NCBI GenBank assembly: GCA_964401385.1
Contig: CAYNYF010000082.1
Span: 1 to 19,907, forward strand
From: CAYNYF01 sp964401385
GTDB lineage: Bacteria; Planctomycetota; Phycisphaerae; SM23-33
Length of the DNA stretch: 19,907 bases
Direction of reading: 5' to 3'
Both the position numbers and the translations under genes were made by a program. This document shows, piece by piece, positions 7,049 through 14,861 of this stretch (position 1 is the first letter of the stretch; the number at the start of each line of letters is the position of its first letter). The notes under the pieces were generated by a model, which saw only the letters and a program-made list of their open reading frames with translations, did not search any database and had not been told where the DNA came from.

Positions 7049-7975
7049 ATGTCCAGACAAACCGCGATTGCGCTGACATTTTGTGCCTTGGCAGGCTTGG
7101 CTGCCGGCTGCGCGGAGCCAAGCCCCGGCCCTGAATGGGGCGGCTACGCCCCGACGACGCCGCAGCCGACGCTTGCGCCGCAGCGTCTCGAGCAGCGTGT
7201 CGAGTTGTTGCGGCCGCCCGCCCCGACGACCCGCCCGGCCCCGGACTCGCCGATGGTCAACATCGAGGCGCGGTTCATCTCGGCCACTCCCAACTTGATC
7301 GCTCGCCGCTTCGGCCTGACGGGCGAGGAGTTGATGCGGGCGTCCCCGGCCAAGGACGTCGACGACGCCATCGCCGCCCTCCGGGCAAGCCCCTACACCC
7401 GCACGCTGACCATGCCCAGGATGACCCTGTGGCCCGGGCAGGAGGTTTCCTTCATGATGGAGAGGCACTCGGCGTTCGTCCGTGACCTCCGCGCGGAGCG
7501 GGGCGAGCAGGGGCTTGCCTTCGAGCCCGTTATCGACGCGCTGCCGGAGGGCACGCGCCTTACGGTCTCCGCGCGCATCGACGACGCAGCGGCCGTGGTG
7601 ACCCACGTCGAGGGCATGGTGGCTCGCACGCTGGGGCTGCGGGAGTGCACCGCCCGGAGCGCGCGGACGGACAGGGCAGGCGAGCTGAGCTGGCAGGAGG
7701 GCATCCTGGCCGAGGCCGCCACCTCAGTCGCCGACCCCTGCTCGATCCGCCTGGAGAAGGGCCAGTGCCTGATCCTGCGCATGCCCCAGCGGGTGCGCCG
7801 CACGGTAGGCAACGCCCGCCTTTACGCCCGCGGTCCGGTCCGCGAAAAGGCGCTGACCCGGCAGCCGCCGCCCGGCAAGCTGGCCGCGGCGGAGCTGGAG
7901 ACCATTGCGATCATCAAGGCAAGCCCCATCCGCCCGTCGCCCGGGCGGCACGAGCTGTCACCACCATCCTTATGA
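7049..7975 (+). CDS. Lipoprotein with a secretin-like core domain
   Basis: The 308-residue product begins with a lipoprotein signal: a hydrophobic run to LAGLAAGC, with Cys21 as the lipidated residue. A proline-rich linker containing PTTRP follows. From about residue 70 it has VNIEARFISATPNLIARRFG, then a stretch around 110-190 with TLTMPRMTLWPGQEVSF and LPEGTRLTVSARIDD. This resembles the repeat-like core of bacterial type II/III secretins: an 'aPr.t...gq.a.f' strand, then 'G..l.v...i'. The length is far below a full secretin (usually 450 residues or more), and the amphipathic barrel tail is absent. It is therefore a secretin-related lipoprotein, not a channel. ATG 7049 is preferred over ATG 7043 because GGGAAGGA ends about 7 bases before it, while it abuts 7043. 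Function is unknown; the secretin link is a family-level inference from short motifs. Confidence 0.8.
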   Translation: MSRQTAIALTFCALAGLAAGCAEPSPGPEWGGYAPTTPQPTLAPQRLEQRVELLRPPAPTTRPAPDSPMVNIEARFISATPNLIARRFGLTGEELMRASPAKDVDDAIAALRASPYTRTLTMPRMTLWPGQEVSFMMERHSAFVRDLRAERGEQGLAFEPVIDALPEGTRLTVSARIDDAAAVVTHVEGMVARTLGLRECTARSARTDRAGELSWQEGILAEAATSVADPCSIRLEKGQCLILRMPQRVRRTVGNARLYARGPVREKALTRQPPPGKLAAAELETIAIIKASPIRPSPGRHELSPPSL

Positions 7976-7996
7976 CGGCCACGCGGGGTGCGGCTA

Positions 7997-8025
7997 TTGC
8001 CCGCGGCCGCGTCAGGGCCTAAAGT
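7997..8025 (+). promoter_or_regulatory. Promoter for the VWA gene, TTGCCC-17-TAAAGT
   Basis: TTGCCC at 7997-8002, a 17-base spacer, and TAAAGT at 8020-8025 make a well-spaced promoter. GTG 8032 and ATG 8035 lie only 6 and 9 bases after the -10 box, so the mRNA may be leaderless or nearly so. Confidence 0.6.
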
Positions 8026-8034
8026 GGACAGGTG

Positions 8035-10533
8035 ATGGCGGCGGTTTCGCTTCAATTTCAGGGCGCGGGCAACAGCGGCCTGCTGGCGCTGCTGGGGATT
8101 GCCATCTGCCTGGCGCTGGTGGCGTACGGCCTGTGGCAACTGGCGATCGGCCGCCGGCGCCGGGGGGCCGCAGCGACCCTGGCCGGGGTGGCGGCCGCGG
8201 GCGTGGTCGCCCTCGCCGCCGGGCGCGTGCCCACGCAGACCACCGGCGACCGCATACTCTGGCTGGTGCTGCTGTCGGTGCTGATCGTGCTGGCGGTGGG
8301 CGTGTTCTACTCGGCCGTGTACGCCTACCTGGGGCGAGCGAGGATCGCCACCTTGCTGCTGCTGCGGTTCCTGGCGATCCTGGCGCTGCTGCTGATGCTG
8401 TTCAAGCCGGCGGTGAGCTTCCAGCCAGCCGCAGTAGCCGGCAAGCCCGCCCTGGCGGTGCTGCTGGACCGCTCGGCCAGCATGGGCGCGGTCGACGCGG
8501 GCGAGACCCGCAGCCGGTATCGGCGGGCGGTGGAGGCGATCTCGCCCCACGCCCGGCGGATGAGTCGGCACTTCCGCGTGGACTGGTACCATTTCGCCGA
8601 CCAGCCCCAGCCGGCGGAGAAGGTGGGCGACCTAGCCGCCCTGGACGTCGCCGACGGCAAGGCCGGCACCGACCTGGCCGGGGCTGTCGCCGGCACCGCC
8701 GAGCGGTACGACCCGGGCGAATCGGCCGGCATCATCCTGATCACCGACGGCAACCACAACGCCCCCGGCAGCGCCCGGATGGCCGCGACCGAGGCGCTGG
8801 CGCCGATCTACGCCTTCGGCCTGGGCGCGGCGGAGGAAGCGGCCGCCGGCTCGGCCCTGCCGAACGTCCGCCTGCTGGCGGCGGAGGCCCCGCTGGAGGC
8901 CATCCAGAACAACGTCACCACCATCACCTGCCGCCTGCGCCTGACCGGGCGGGCGAACGTCCCGGCGCGGGTCGTGCTCACCGAAGCCGGCGCGGAGGTC
9001 GCGTCCCGGGAGGTCCTGCCCGAGACCAACGTGCAGGTGAAAGACGTCGCCCTCGACTGGACGCCGGGCCCGCCGCCCGCCGGGCAGAAAGGCCCCGACG
9101 TGCGGAAGCTTCAAGTCCTCGTCCAGCCCGGCCGGCCGGACAGCAACCCCGACGACAACGCCGCCGAGCTGCACGTCCGTCTCACCCGCCCGAGGATCCG
9201 CGTGCTGTACGTGGAGGGCACGCTCCGCCCGGAGTACAAGTTCCTCCGGCGGGTGCTGTCGGCCGACCCCAACGTGCAGTGCATGTCGCTGGTCCGGCTC
9301 CAGGGCGACCGCTTCCTCGCCCAGGGCAGCGTCGACGGCAAGCAGCTCGCCCGGCTGCCGCGAGACGACCAGGAGTTCCAGCTCTTCGACGTGCTCATCC
9401 TGGGCGACGTCGAGCGGAGCATCCTCTCCGACGCCCAGACCGAAAGCATCCGCCGGTTCGTCAGCGACGGCCGGGCGCTGTTGATGCTGGGCGGGCGGAG
9501 CAGCTTCGGCCCGGGCGGCTACGGGGGCACGCCGGTCGAATCGGCCCTGCCGGTCTTCTGCGGCGGCGCCGGCCAGCGGCAGGAGACCGCCCGCTTCGTG
9601 CCGCAGCTTACGGCCGAGGGGGTCCGCTCGCCGATCTTCACCGGCCTGCAACGATATTTCCACGCCCCCGGCGCGCCCGCGGCCGAGCCGCTGCCGGAGC
9701 TGCTGGGCTGCGTGCGCGTTCCCCGGGCCAAGCCGCACGCGACCGTCCTGGCCGTTCACCCCACGCGCTTCGGCGCGGACGGCTCGACGAAGCTGGTCGT
9801 CCTGGCCGTTCACCAGTACGGCAAGGGGCGGGCGGCGGCCTTCACCGCCGACACCACCTGGCAGTGGTACATGCGGCTGCGGCCGATGGGGACGGCCAGC
9901 CCGTATCACCGCTTCTGGGGACAGTTGATCCGCTACCTGGCCGGCGTGGAGGAGACCGAGCGCAAGGAAGGCCCGCTGGTGCTGGGGCGGCTGGAGACGC
10001 CCTACCTGCGGCAGGACGAGCAGCTCAACGTCACCGCCCAGGTCAGGGACGCCGACGGCAGGCCCGCCGCCGAGGCAACCGTCTCGGCCGTCCTGCGAGC
10101 CGGGCCGGAGGAAAAGCCCATCGACGTGAAGATGAAACCCAGCAAAGCCGGAGACGGGCTGTACGAGGGCTCGGCCCGGCCGGAGCGGCCCGGAAAATAC
10201 ACCCTCACCGTCACCGCCGCGGACAAGCAGGCAAACAAGCTCGGCCAAGACGAGCTGCCCGTCGTCGTCGGCCCGCATTACGCCGAGACCGAAAAGCTCG
10301 CCCGCAACGACCAGCTCCTCCGCGACCTCGCCGCCGCCAGCGAAGGCGAATACCTCGAGCTGATGGAGCTGCCCCTGGTGATCGACGAACTCATCGAGCG
10401 CCAGCAGGCCCTTCGGCCACCGCCGCCCCGCCCGCGGGAGTACCCCTTCTACAACTTCACCATCCTGTTCCTGGTCTTCGTCGGCCTGCTGACGGCCGAA
10501 TGGCTCATCCGACGAAGCTGGCAGTTGCAGTAA
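8035..10533 (+). CDS. Membrane protein with VWA and glutamine-amidotransferase-like domains
   Basis: The 832-residue protein has N-terminal hydrophobic helices near residues 15-35, 74-95 and 103-123 (plus a weaker one near 50-63), and a C-terminal helix around 803-825 (FTILFLVFVGLLTAEWLI). A von Willebrand A domain follows the N-terminal helices. Its metal-binding MIDAS residues are visible: D145-x-S147-x-S149 in LLDRSASMG, T212 in GTDLAGAV and D238 in LITDGNHN. A beta-rich region (about 280-380) is followed by a glutamine-amidotransferase-like fold: RIRVLYVEGTLRPEYKFLRR, FDVLILGDV, IRRFVSDGRALLMLGG and FGPGGYGG. The catalytic Cys expected of a true amidotransferase is not evident. This architecture is well known in planctomycetes, usually near MoxR ATPase and DUF58 genes, which are absent here. 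GTG 8032 is an alternative start. Its role is unknown; envelope or protein-complex assembly is a guess. Confidence 0.87.
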   Translation: MAAVSLQFQGAGNSGLLALLGIAICLALVAYGLWQLAIGRRRRGAAATLAGVAAAGVVALAAGRVPTQTTGDRILWLVLLSVLIVLAVGVFYSAVYAYLGRARIATLLLLRFLAILALLLMLFKPAVSFQPAAVAGKPALAVLLDRSASMGAVDAGETRSRYRRAVEAISPHARRMSRHFRVDWYHFADQPQPAEKVGDLAALDVADGKAGTDLAGAVAGTAERYDPGESAGIILITDGNHNAPGSARMAATEALAPIYAFGLGAAEEAAAGSALPNVRLLAAEAPLEAIQNNVTTITCRLRLTGRANVPARVVLTEAGAEVASREVLPETNVQVKDVALDWTPGPPPAGQKGPDVRKLQVLVQPGRPDSNPDDNAAELHVRLTRPRIRVLYVEGTLRPEYKFLRRVLSADPNVQCMSLVRLQGDRFLAQGSVDGKQLARLPRDDQEFQLFDVLILGDVERSILSDAQTESIRRFVSDGRALLMLGGRSSFGPGGYGGTPVESALPVFCGGAGQRQETARFVPQLTAEGVRSPIFTGLQRYFHAPGAPAAEPLPELLGCVRVPRAKPHATVLAVHPTRFGADGSTKLVVLAVHQYGKGRAAAFTADTTWQWYMRLRPMGTASPYHRFWGQLIRYLAGVEETERKEGPLVLGRLETPYLRQDEQLNVTAQVRDADGRPAAEATVSAVLRAGPEEKPIDVKMKPSKAGDGLYEGSARPERPGKYTLTVTAADKQANKLGQDELPVVVGPHYAETEKLARNDQLLRDLAAASEGEYLELMELPLVIDELIERQQALRPPPPRPREYPFYNFTILFLVFVGLLTAEWLIRRSWQLQ

Positions 10534-10554
10534 GACAGGAGGAACCGCCAAAGG

Positions 10555-10668
10555 GTGACCAAACGCCAGGAATTGCGTCGGGAGCGACCGCGTGCGGGCG
10601 AGGGCCACCGCTTCGACCGGTCCTTGGCGGAATGTCAGGGGTTCAAAATCTCGGGGCCGAGTCCATGA
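10555..10668 (+). CDS. Doubtful 37-residue ORF overlapping the YdjY start
   Basis: A GTG at 10555 opens 37 codons ending in TGA at 10666-10668. That stop overlaps the next gene's ATG as ATGA, a layout typical of translational coupling. AGGAGG lies 12 bases before the GTG, which is slightly far. The peptide is arginine-rich (MTKRQELRRERPRAGEGHR at the start) with no domain. Ten of 37 codons end in A or T, a weaker coding bias than the neighbours show. It could be a real small protein, a coupling leader, or chance. Confidence 0.25.
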   Translation: MTKRQELRRERPRAGEGHRFDRSLAECQGFKISGPSP

Positions 10669-11735
10669 AAGGCGATCGGGTAAAACAGGGCCGCTTTTGC
10701 TTGCGGAGGCCGCCGGCGATCGTTCTGGCGTTGCTGTTGTGGCCTTGGTCGGGCTGCGCGGACAAGGACACCAAACCAAGGCGGGCCGAACAGGCCAGAG
10801 GCGCCGAACAGACCGGCATCGTGATCGACCAGCAGGCCCGGTCCGTTTCTGTGCCGGCGAAAGTCGCGGAGCAGCAGGTATACAAGCAGCTCAAGGGGGC
10901 GATCGAATACGTGCTGGTGGCCAAGGGCGGAAAGGAGTACGAAACCGTCTTCGTCACCAACCACTCGGCCGAAGAGATCTGCCAGGCCATGGGGAGAATC
11001 GGCCTCCGGGCGGGCCGGCCGGGCGGGCGAGAGTTGCCGCCGCGGGGCATGCCCGCCGAACTCTTCGTCGAATATCATGTCGGAGAGAAAACGGTCCGCC
11101 GGCCGCTGGATGAGTTCGTGCTCCGAGTCAGGGCGGAGCCGCCGCCAGGGCCCAGCACCCCCGCCTCCGGCCCGGAGAAGCCCCCGCCGGTCGAGCCGGC
11201 CCGGCCGCTGAAAGCCGCCGCCTGGCCTTTCACCGGCTCGCAGAAGACCGTCGATCCGGAGACCAACAAGGAGATGCTGCAGGCCTCACTGACGCAAAGC
11301 ATCATCGGCCTGCATTACTCCGACGCCTCGTCCCTGTTCCAGAACCCCCGCCCCGAGTGCCGCCGGGAGAACATCTACCGGGCCAACGTCGCGGCCCTGC
11401 CGAAACCCGGAACGCCGGTGCGGATCATTTTTCTGCGGCCGGCCGCGAAGGCCCCCGCCGGCACGCGGCGCGTGCACGTTCTGGTCGGCGGGCGGTTGCA
11501 GAACGTGGGTTTCGCGACCTACGTCCAAGGTCAGGCCCGCCGGCTGAAACTGACCGGGTTCGTCAGGAACCTGCCCGGCGAGCGGGTCGAAGCCGTCATC
11601 GAAGGCCCGGCCGAGGCCGTGGCGGAAATACTGGACAAGATGCGGCGCGGCCGGCTGGGCGCCCGCGCGGAGAACTTCGCCGCCACAGACGAGCCCCCCG
11701 AGGGCGATTTCAAGGGGTTTGAGGTTTGGCACTAG
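10665..11735 (+). CDS. Lipoprotein fusing a YdjY domain to an acylphosphatase-like domain without catalytic Arg
   Basis: The 356-residue product starts with a basic n-region, a hydrophobic stretch (about 17-29) and Cys31 in WPWSGC; the residue at -3 is Trp, so lipidation is likely but not certain. Residues 50-256 match the YdjY family: GIVIDQQARSVSVPAKVA, then AAWPFTGSQ, then SIIGLHYSD, SSLFQNPRPEC and NIYRANVAALPKPGTPV. Residues 267-355 match acylphosphatase (VLVGGRLQNVGFATYVQGQA, GFVRNLPGERVEAVIEGP). Acylphosphatases use an Arg in the G-x-V-Q-G-V-x-F-R loop; here it is Ala284, and a loop Gly is Asn280. The substrate-positioning Asn302 in VRN remains. Hydrolysis of acyl phosphates is thus unlikely, and a binding or structural role is inferred. 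No strong ribosome site precedes ATG 10665, and ATG 10632 is an alternative. The FG-GAP gene starts 11 bases after its stop, so they form an operon. Confidence 0.85.
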   Translation: MKGDRVKQGRFCLRRPPAIVLALLLWPWSGCADKDTKPRRAEQARGAEQTGIVIDQQARSVSVPAKVAEQQVYKQLKGAIEYVLVAKGGKEYETVFVTNHSAEEICQAMGRIGLRAGRPGGRELPPRGMPAELFVEYHVGEKTVRRPLDEFVLRVRAEPPPGPSTPASGPEKPPPVEPARPLKAAAWPFTGSQKTVDPETNKEMLQASLTQSIIGLHYSDASSLFQNPRPECRRENIYRANVAALPKPGTPVRIIFLRPAAKAPAGTRRVHVLVGGRLQNVGFATYVQGQARRLKLTGFVRNLPGERVEAVIEGPAEAVAEILDKMRRGRLGARAENFAATDEPPEGDFKGFEVWH

Positions 11736-11746
11736 AACAGCGCGAC

Positions 11747-13681
11747 ATGAAATACCGCCTGGGATGCATCGCGGCGCTTCTGGTGTTGGCGCTGGCCGAC
11801 GGGGCCGGCGGGTTCATTCAGCGCATGTATACGCTCCAGGAGGTGCTGGACGAGTCCACTCACGTACTCGTCGGCCGGCTGGGCAAGGTCGACGCCAAGG
11901 CCCGCACGGCCGTGGCGGTCATGGATCGGGCGTTGAAGGGAAAGCTGGAGTACAGGAGGGTGCTGATGAACATCGCCCTCGGCCCGGCCCACCACGGCAA
12001 GTACATCATCGAGCGGCTCAAGCCCAACGCAGAGGTGATCCTCTTCTACAAGCGCGCAGGCGGCAACATCGCCTGCCTGGTCCACGCCGGGGACATCTGG
12101 TTTCAACTGTTCGCCACCGACAATCCCAAAAGCAGAGACAAGGTCTGGTGGCGGATGAGCCACGTGGAAATCTACATGAACCGGACCTTCAACGGCGGCA
12201 CGCCGGAGCTGATCAAAGTGATCCGCGACGTGCTGGCGAAGCGCGCCAAACCTCCCAAGCCCAATGCGGCGGTGCCCAAGCTCGACCTGGACAGGCCGGC
12301 AAGGAGCGTCGGGCCGACCGCGCCCGAGGGCGGGACAGGCGGATTCCGCCGTCAGTTCCAGTTCCGTCACGACGGCGGCTCGGAGGTTCGGGGCATCTGC
12401 CTGGCGGACGTCAACGGCGACGAGCTGCTGGACGTGGTGGCCTGCCGCCAGGGGGGGAACGTGCTGCTGGTCAACCAGCCCGGCGGCTTGCAGGAGGCGA
12501 CCTCACGGCTTCGGCTGACCGGCGGGTCGCGCTCGGCCGGGTGGGCCGACTACGACGGCGACGACCATCCCGACCTGCTGACCAGCAGCTTCCAGTTGTT
12601 CACCAACGTCGGAGGGAGGCTGCGAGACGACTCCGGGCTGCTGCCGGCTCCGACCCGACGCAACAGCGAAGGCGCCGGCTGGATCGACTACAACGCCGAC
12701 GGCCGGCCGGACATCCTCATCACCAACGGCGAGCACGGCATCTGCCTGTTCGAAAACACCGGCAAGAACCCCAAGCGGTTTCGCGACGTCTCCGCCAAGG
12801 CCGGCCTGGGACCCAAAGGCCTCGGCGCCGGCAACGGCGACTTTATCGTTGTCTTCGACTACGACGCCGACGGGTACGCCGACTTCTTCTACAATCTTGG
12901 CCGCGGACTACTCGTCCGCAACCGGGGCGACGGCTCCTTCAGGCCGGTCAAGCGCTGCGGCATCAGGCTGCACGGCCCGCCGGACTATAAACGCGGCGTG
13001 GCGGCCGCGGACTTCGACAATGACGGGGACGTCGACCTGTTCATCCCCGGCCCGGACAAGGGGCAACTGTACCGCAACAACAACGACGGCACCTTCACCG
13101 ACGTGTTCGCCGCCGCCGGAGACCTGATCAAGGAGAAGGACCCGAGCTTCGCCGCCGCCTTCGGCGACGTGAACTGCGACGGGCTTCTGGACCTTTTCGT
13201 ATGCCACACGCACGGTTCGAGCCGGCTGTACCTGGGCGACGGCAAGGGTAAATTCAGGGACATATCAGACGCCGCCGGCGTCAAGGCCCTCTCCCCGGCC
13301 TACGGAGCGTCGTTCGCCGACATCGACTCCGACGGAGACCTGGACCTGTTGGTGAACCTGCCGGACCGGATCGTCCTGGCGATCAACGAGATGCCCCGGG
13401 CGGCGGGCTGCGGGCCGCTGACCGTCCGCCCGCACGTTCGCCGGGGCAGCATCGGCGCGGTGGTGCGCGTGCTGGACGAGGGCGGCCGGCCTCGCGGCCT
13501 GCGCGAGCTCAGCGCCGCCGGAAGCTGCGGGGGACAGGCCTGCCCGACGGCCCACTTCGGCCTGCGGGCGGGAACATACCGCGTCTCGGTCTGCCTCAGC
13601 GACGGCCGGACGGCGGTGAAGACCGTGACGACCAAGGGCAAGCCGACCAACCTGATCTTCCCCGAAGCCGACTTCAAGTAG
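11747..13681 (+). CDS. Exported seven-blade FG-GAP propeller with ASPIC/UnbV-like C-terminus
   Basis: The 644-residue protein begins with a signal peptide (MKYRLGCIAALLVLALADG). Residues 25-165 form a separate N-terminal domain (TLQEVLDESTHVLVGRLG, IDs like WWRMSHVEIYMN) that I do not recognise. Seven FG-GAP/VCBS loops follow: LADVNGDELLDVVAC, WADYDGDDHPDLLTS, WIDYNADGRPDILIT, VFDYDADGYADFFYN, AADFDNDGDVDLFIP, FGDVNCDGLLDLFVC and FADIDSDGDLDLLVN. That count fits one seven-bladed calcium-binding propeller. The end (about 565-640) contains GGRPRGLRELSAAGS, a TAHFGLRAGTYRV strand and a SDGRTAV motif, like the ASPIC/UnbV domain that follows such propellers. ATG 11747 is chosen over an in-frame TTG at 11726 because it gives a clean signal peptide and leaves 11 bases after the YdjY stop codon. 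The ribosome site is weak, consistent with coupling to that gene. Likely periplasmic or secreted; ligand unknown. Confidence 0.87.
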   Translation: MKYRLGCIAALLVLALADGAGGFIQRMYTLQEVLDESTHVLVGRLGKVDAKARTAVAVMDRALKGKLEYRRVLMNIALGPAHHGKYIIERLKPNAEVILFYKRAGGNIACLVHAGDIWFQLFATDNPKSRDKVWWRMSHVEIYMNRTFNGGTPELIKVIRDVLAKRAKPPKPNAAVPKLDLDRPARSVGPTAPEGGTGGFRRQFQFRHDGGSEVRGICLADVNGDELLDVVACRQGGNVLLVNQPGGLQEATSRLRLTGGSRSAGWADYDGDDHPDLLTSSFQLFTNVGGRLRDDSGLLPAPTRRNSEGAGWIDYNADGRPDILITNGEHGICLFENTGKNPKRFRDVSAKAGLGPKGLGAGNGDFIVVFDYDADGYADFFYNLGRGLLVRNRGDGSFRPVKRCGIRLHGPPDYKRGVAAADFDNDGDVDLFIPGPDKGQLYRNNNDGTFTDVFAAAGDLIKEKDPSFAAAFGDVNCDGLLDLFVCHTHGSSRLYLGDGKGKFRDISDAAGVKALSPAYGASFADIDSDGDLDLLVNLPDRIVLAINEMPRAAGCGPLTVRPHVRRGSIGAVVRVLDEGGRPRGLRELSAAGSCGGQACPTAHFGLRAGTYRVSVCLSDGRTAVKTVTTKGKPTNLIFPEADFK

Positions 13682-13748
13682 TGCTGTGTCCCCACGGATT
13701 CCAGGGCTGCCACGGCTTGCCCGCCTCGACCGGTCCGCGGCGAAACCC

Positions 13749-13778
13749 TTGCAATTGCTGACCCCAGGATGCTATGCA
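13749..13778 (+). promoter_or_regulatory. Candidate promoter for the QueG-like/U32-like pair
   Basis: TTGCAA at 13749-13754 and TATGCA at 13773-13778 are 18 bases apart. The sequence just before the -35 (GCGGCGAAACCC) resembles that before the aldolase -35 candidate (GCGGCCAAAACCC). The leader would be about 60 bases, ending at the GGAAGGAAA ribosome site. Confidence 0.45.
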
Positions 13779-13846
13779 GGGAGGCAGGCTCGGCGGCACA
13801 GGGCCGGCGGAGGATGGATCGCAGCGAGAAACCCTGGAAGGAAACC

Positions 13847-14839
13847 ATGATTACCGCAGAGCAGGTCAAGAAGACGGCCGCCGGCCTCGGGGCCGACATG
13901 GTGGGAATCGCCTCCATCGACCGCTTCGAGGGCGCCCCGGTGCAGATGGACCCGCGGCAGATCATGCCGGAGGCGCGGTCGGTAATCGCGATGGCCTTCC
14001 GCGTGATGCGCGGCAGCCTCCGCGGGGTGGAGGAAGGCACGTTCTTCAGCAACTATTCCTCGATGGGCTACGGCGGGCTGACGTACCTGTACATCCCGCT
14101 GGTGGTGATCAACCTGTGCAAGTTCATCGAGGACGCCGGCTACGAGGCGGTTCCCATCGGGCATCAGAGCGACTGGCGGGCGATCGACAACGAGGGCCGG
14201 CTACGGGACCGCTACAGCCGGCCGGTGGCGCGGGGAAGGGCCGCCCCCGACGTGATGGTCCACCTGCGGATGGCGGCCTTCCTGGCCGGGCTGGGCGAGA
14301 TCGGCTACAGCAAGGTGTTCCTGACGCCGCAGTTCGGCCCGCGGCAGCGGCTGGGCGTGGTGGTCACCGAGGCCGAGCTGGCGCCGGATCCGATCTACGA
14401 CGGCGAGAAACTGTGCGACCGCTGCATGGCCTGCGCCCGCGAGTGCCCCGGCAAGGCCATCAGCGAGACGGAGACCGTCAAGGTGGCGGTGGCCGGCAGG
14501 ACGGTCGAATGGGGAAAGCTCGACTGCGAGGCCTGCGAGATCGGCTTCCGCGGGGGAAAGCCGGTCGAAGGCCCGCAGGAGGTCGGCGACTACGACGAGG
14601 CCACCCACGGAAAGCAGATCACCCGCGGCGAGATCACGCCCTTCTACTACAAGCCGCGGAGGCTCTACAACACGGGCGAATCCGTCTGCGGGGGGATGGG
14701 CTGCCTGCGGGCGTGCATGATCCACCTGGAATCGCGCGGGGTGCTGGCCAACCGGTTCGAAAAGCCGTTCCGCCGCCGCAAGCCCTGGCGCGTGGACTGG
14801 TCGGGCGGGGCGTACTGGCCCGATGAGGACCCCCGTTGA
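13847..14839 (+). CDS. QueG/reductive-dehalogenase-like iron-sulfur protein
   Basis: The 330-residue cytosolic protein has the fold pattern of the epoxyqueuosine reductase (QueG) and reductive dehalogenase families: ARSVIAMAFRVM near 43-54, then AAFLAGLGEIGYSKVFLTPQ near 143-162, FGPRQRLGVVVTEAEL, and a ferredoxin motif. The motif C190xxC193xxC196xxxC200P (LCDRCMACARECPGKAI) should bind one 4Fe-4S cluster. A second set, C227, C230, C281, C286 and C290 (DCEACEIGF and VCGGMGCLRAC), does not follow QueG's usual spacing, so a second cluster here would be atypical. True QueG uses cobalamin and a catalytic Asp; I cannot place those residues with confidence. It should therefore be called QueG-like, not QueG. 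The start at 13847 follows GGAAGGAAA by about 5 bases; an in-frame upstream ATG at 13769 lacks support. The U32-like gene begins 22 bases after its stop. Confidence 0.83.
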   Translation: MITAEQVKKTAAGLGADMVGIASIDRFEGAPVQMDPRQIMPEARSVIAMAFRVMRGSLRGVEEGTFFSNYSSMGYGGLTYLYIPLVVINLCKFIEDAGYEAVPIGHQSDWRAIDNEGRLRDRYSRPVARGRAAPDVMVHLRMAAFLAGLGEIGYSKVFLTPQFGPRQRLGVVVTEAELAPDPIYDGEKLCDRCMACARECPGKAISETETVKVAVAGRTVEWGKLDCEACEIGFRGGKPVEGPQEVGDYDEATHGKQITRGEITPFYYKPRRLYNTGESVCGGMGCLRACMIHLESRGVLANRFEKPFRRRKPWRVDWSGGAYWPDEDPR

Positions 14840-14861
14840 CCCGAAGGAGTGCGGCTCCGCC

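Noticed and set aside
7905..10664. Upstream extension of the YdjY frame back to 7905
   Set aside because: That stretch is Gly/Arg/Pro-rich and out of frame with the VWA gene; the YdjY domain and signal begin only at 10665.
8632..10779. Long minus-strand open frame of 715 codons under the VWA gene
   Set aside because: The plus strand has clear VWA and helix motifs; the minus frame reads as low-complexity Gly/Arg/Pro-rich sequence.
10665..11735. Active acylphosphatase
   Set aside because: The catalytic Arg position holds Ala, so only an acylphosphatase-like fold is supported.
13847..14839. True QueG epoxyqueuosine reductase
   Set aside because: The second cysteine set does not match QueG spacing and the catalytic Asp cannot be placed, so only QueG-like is claimed.
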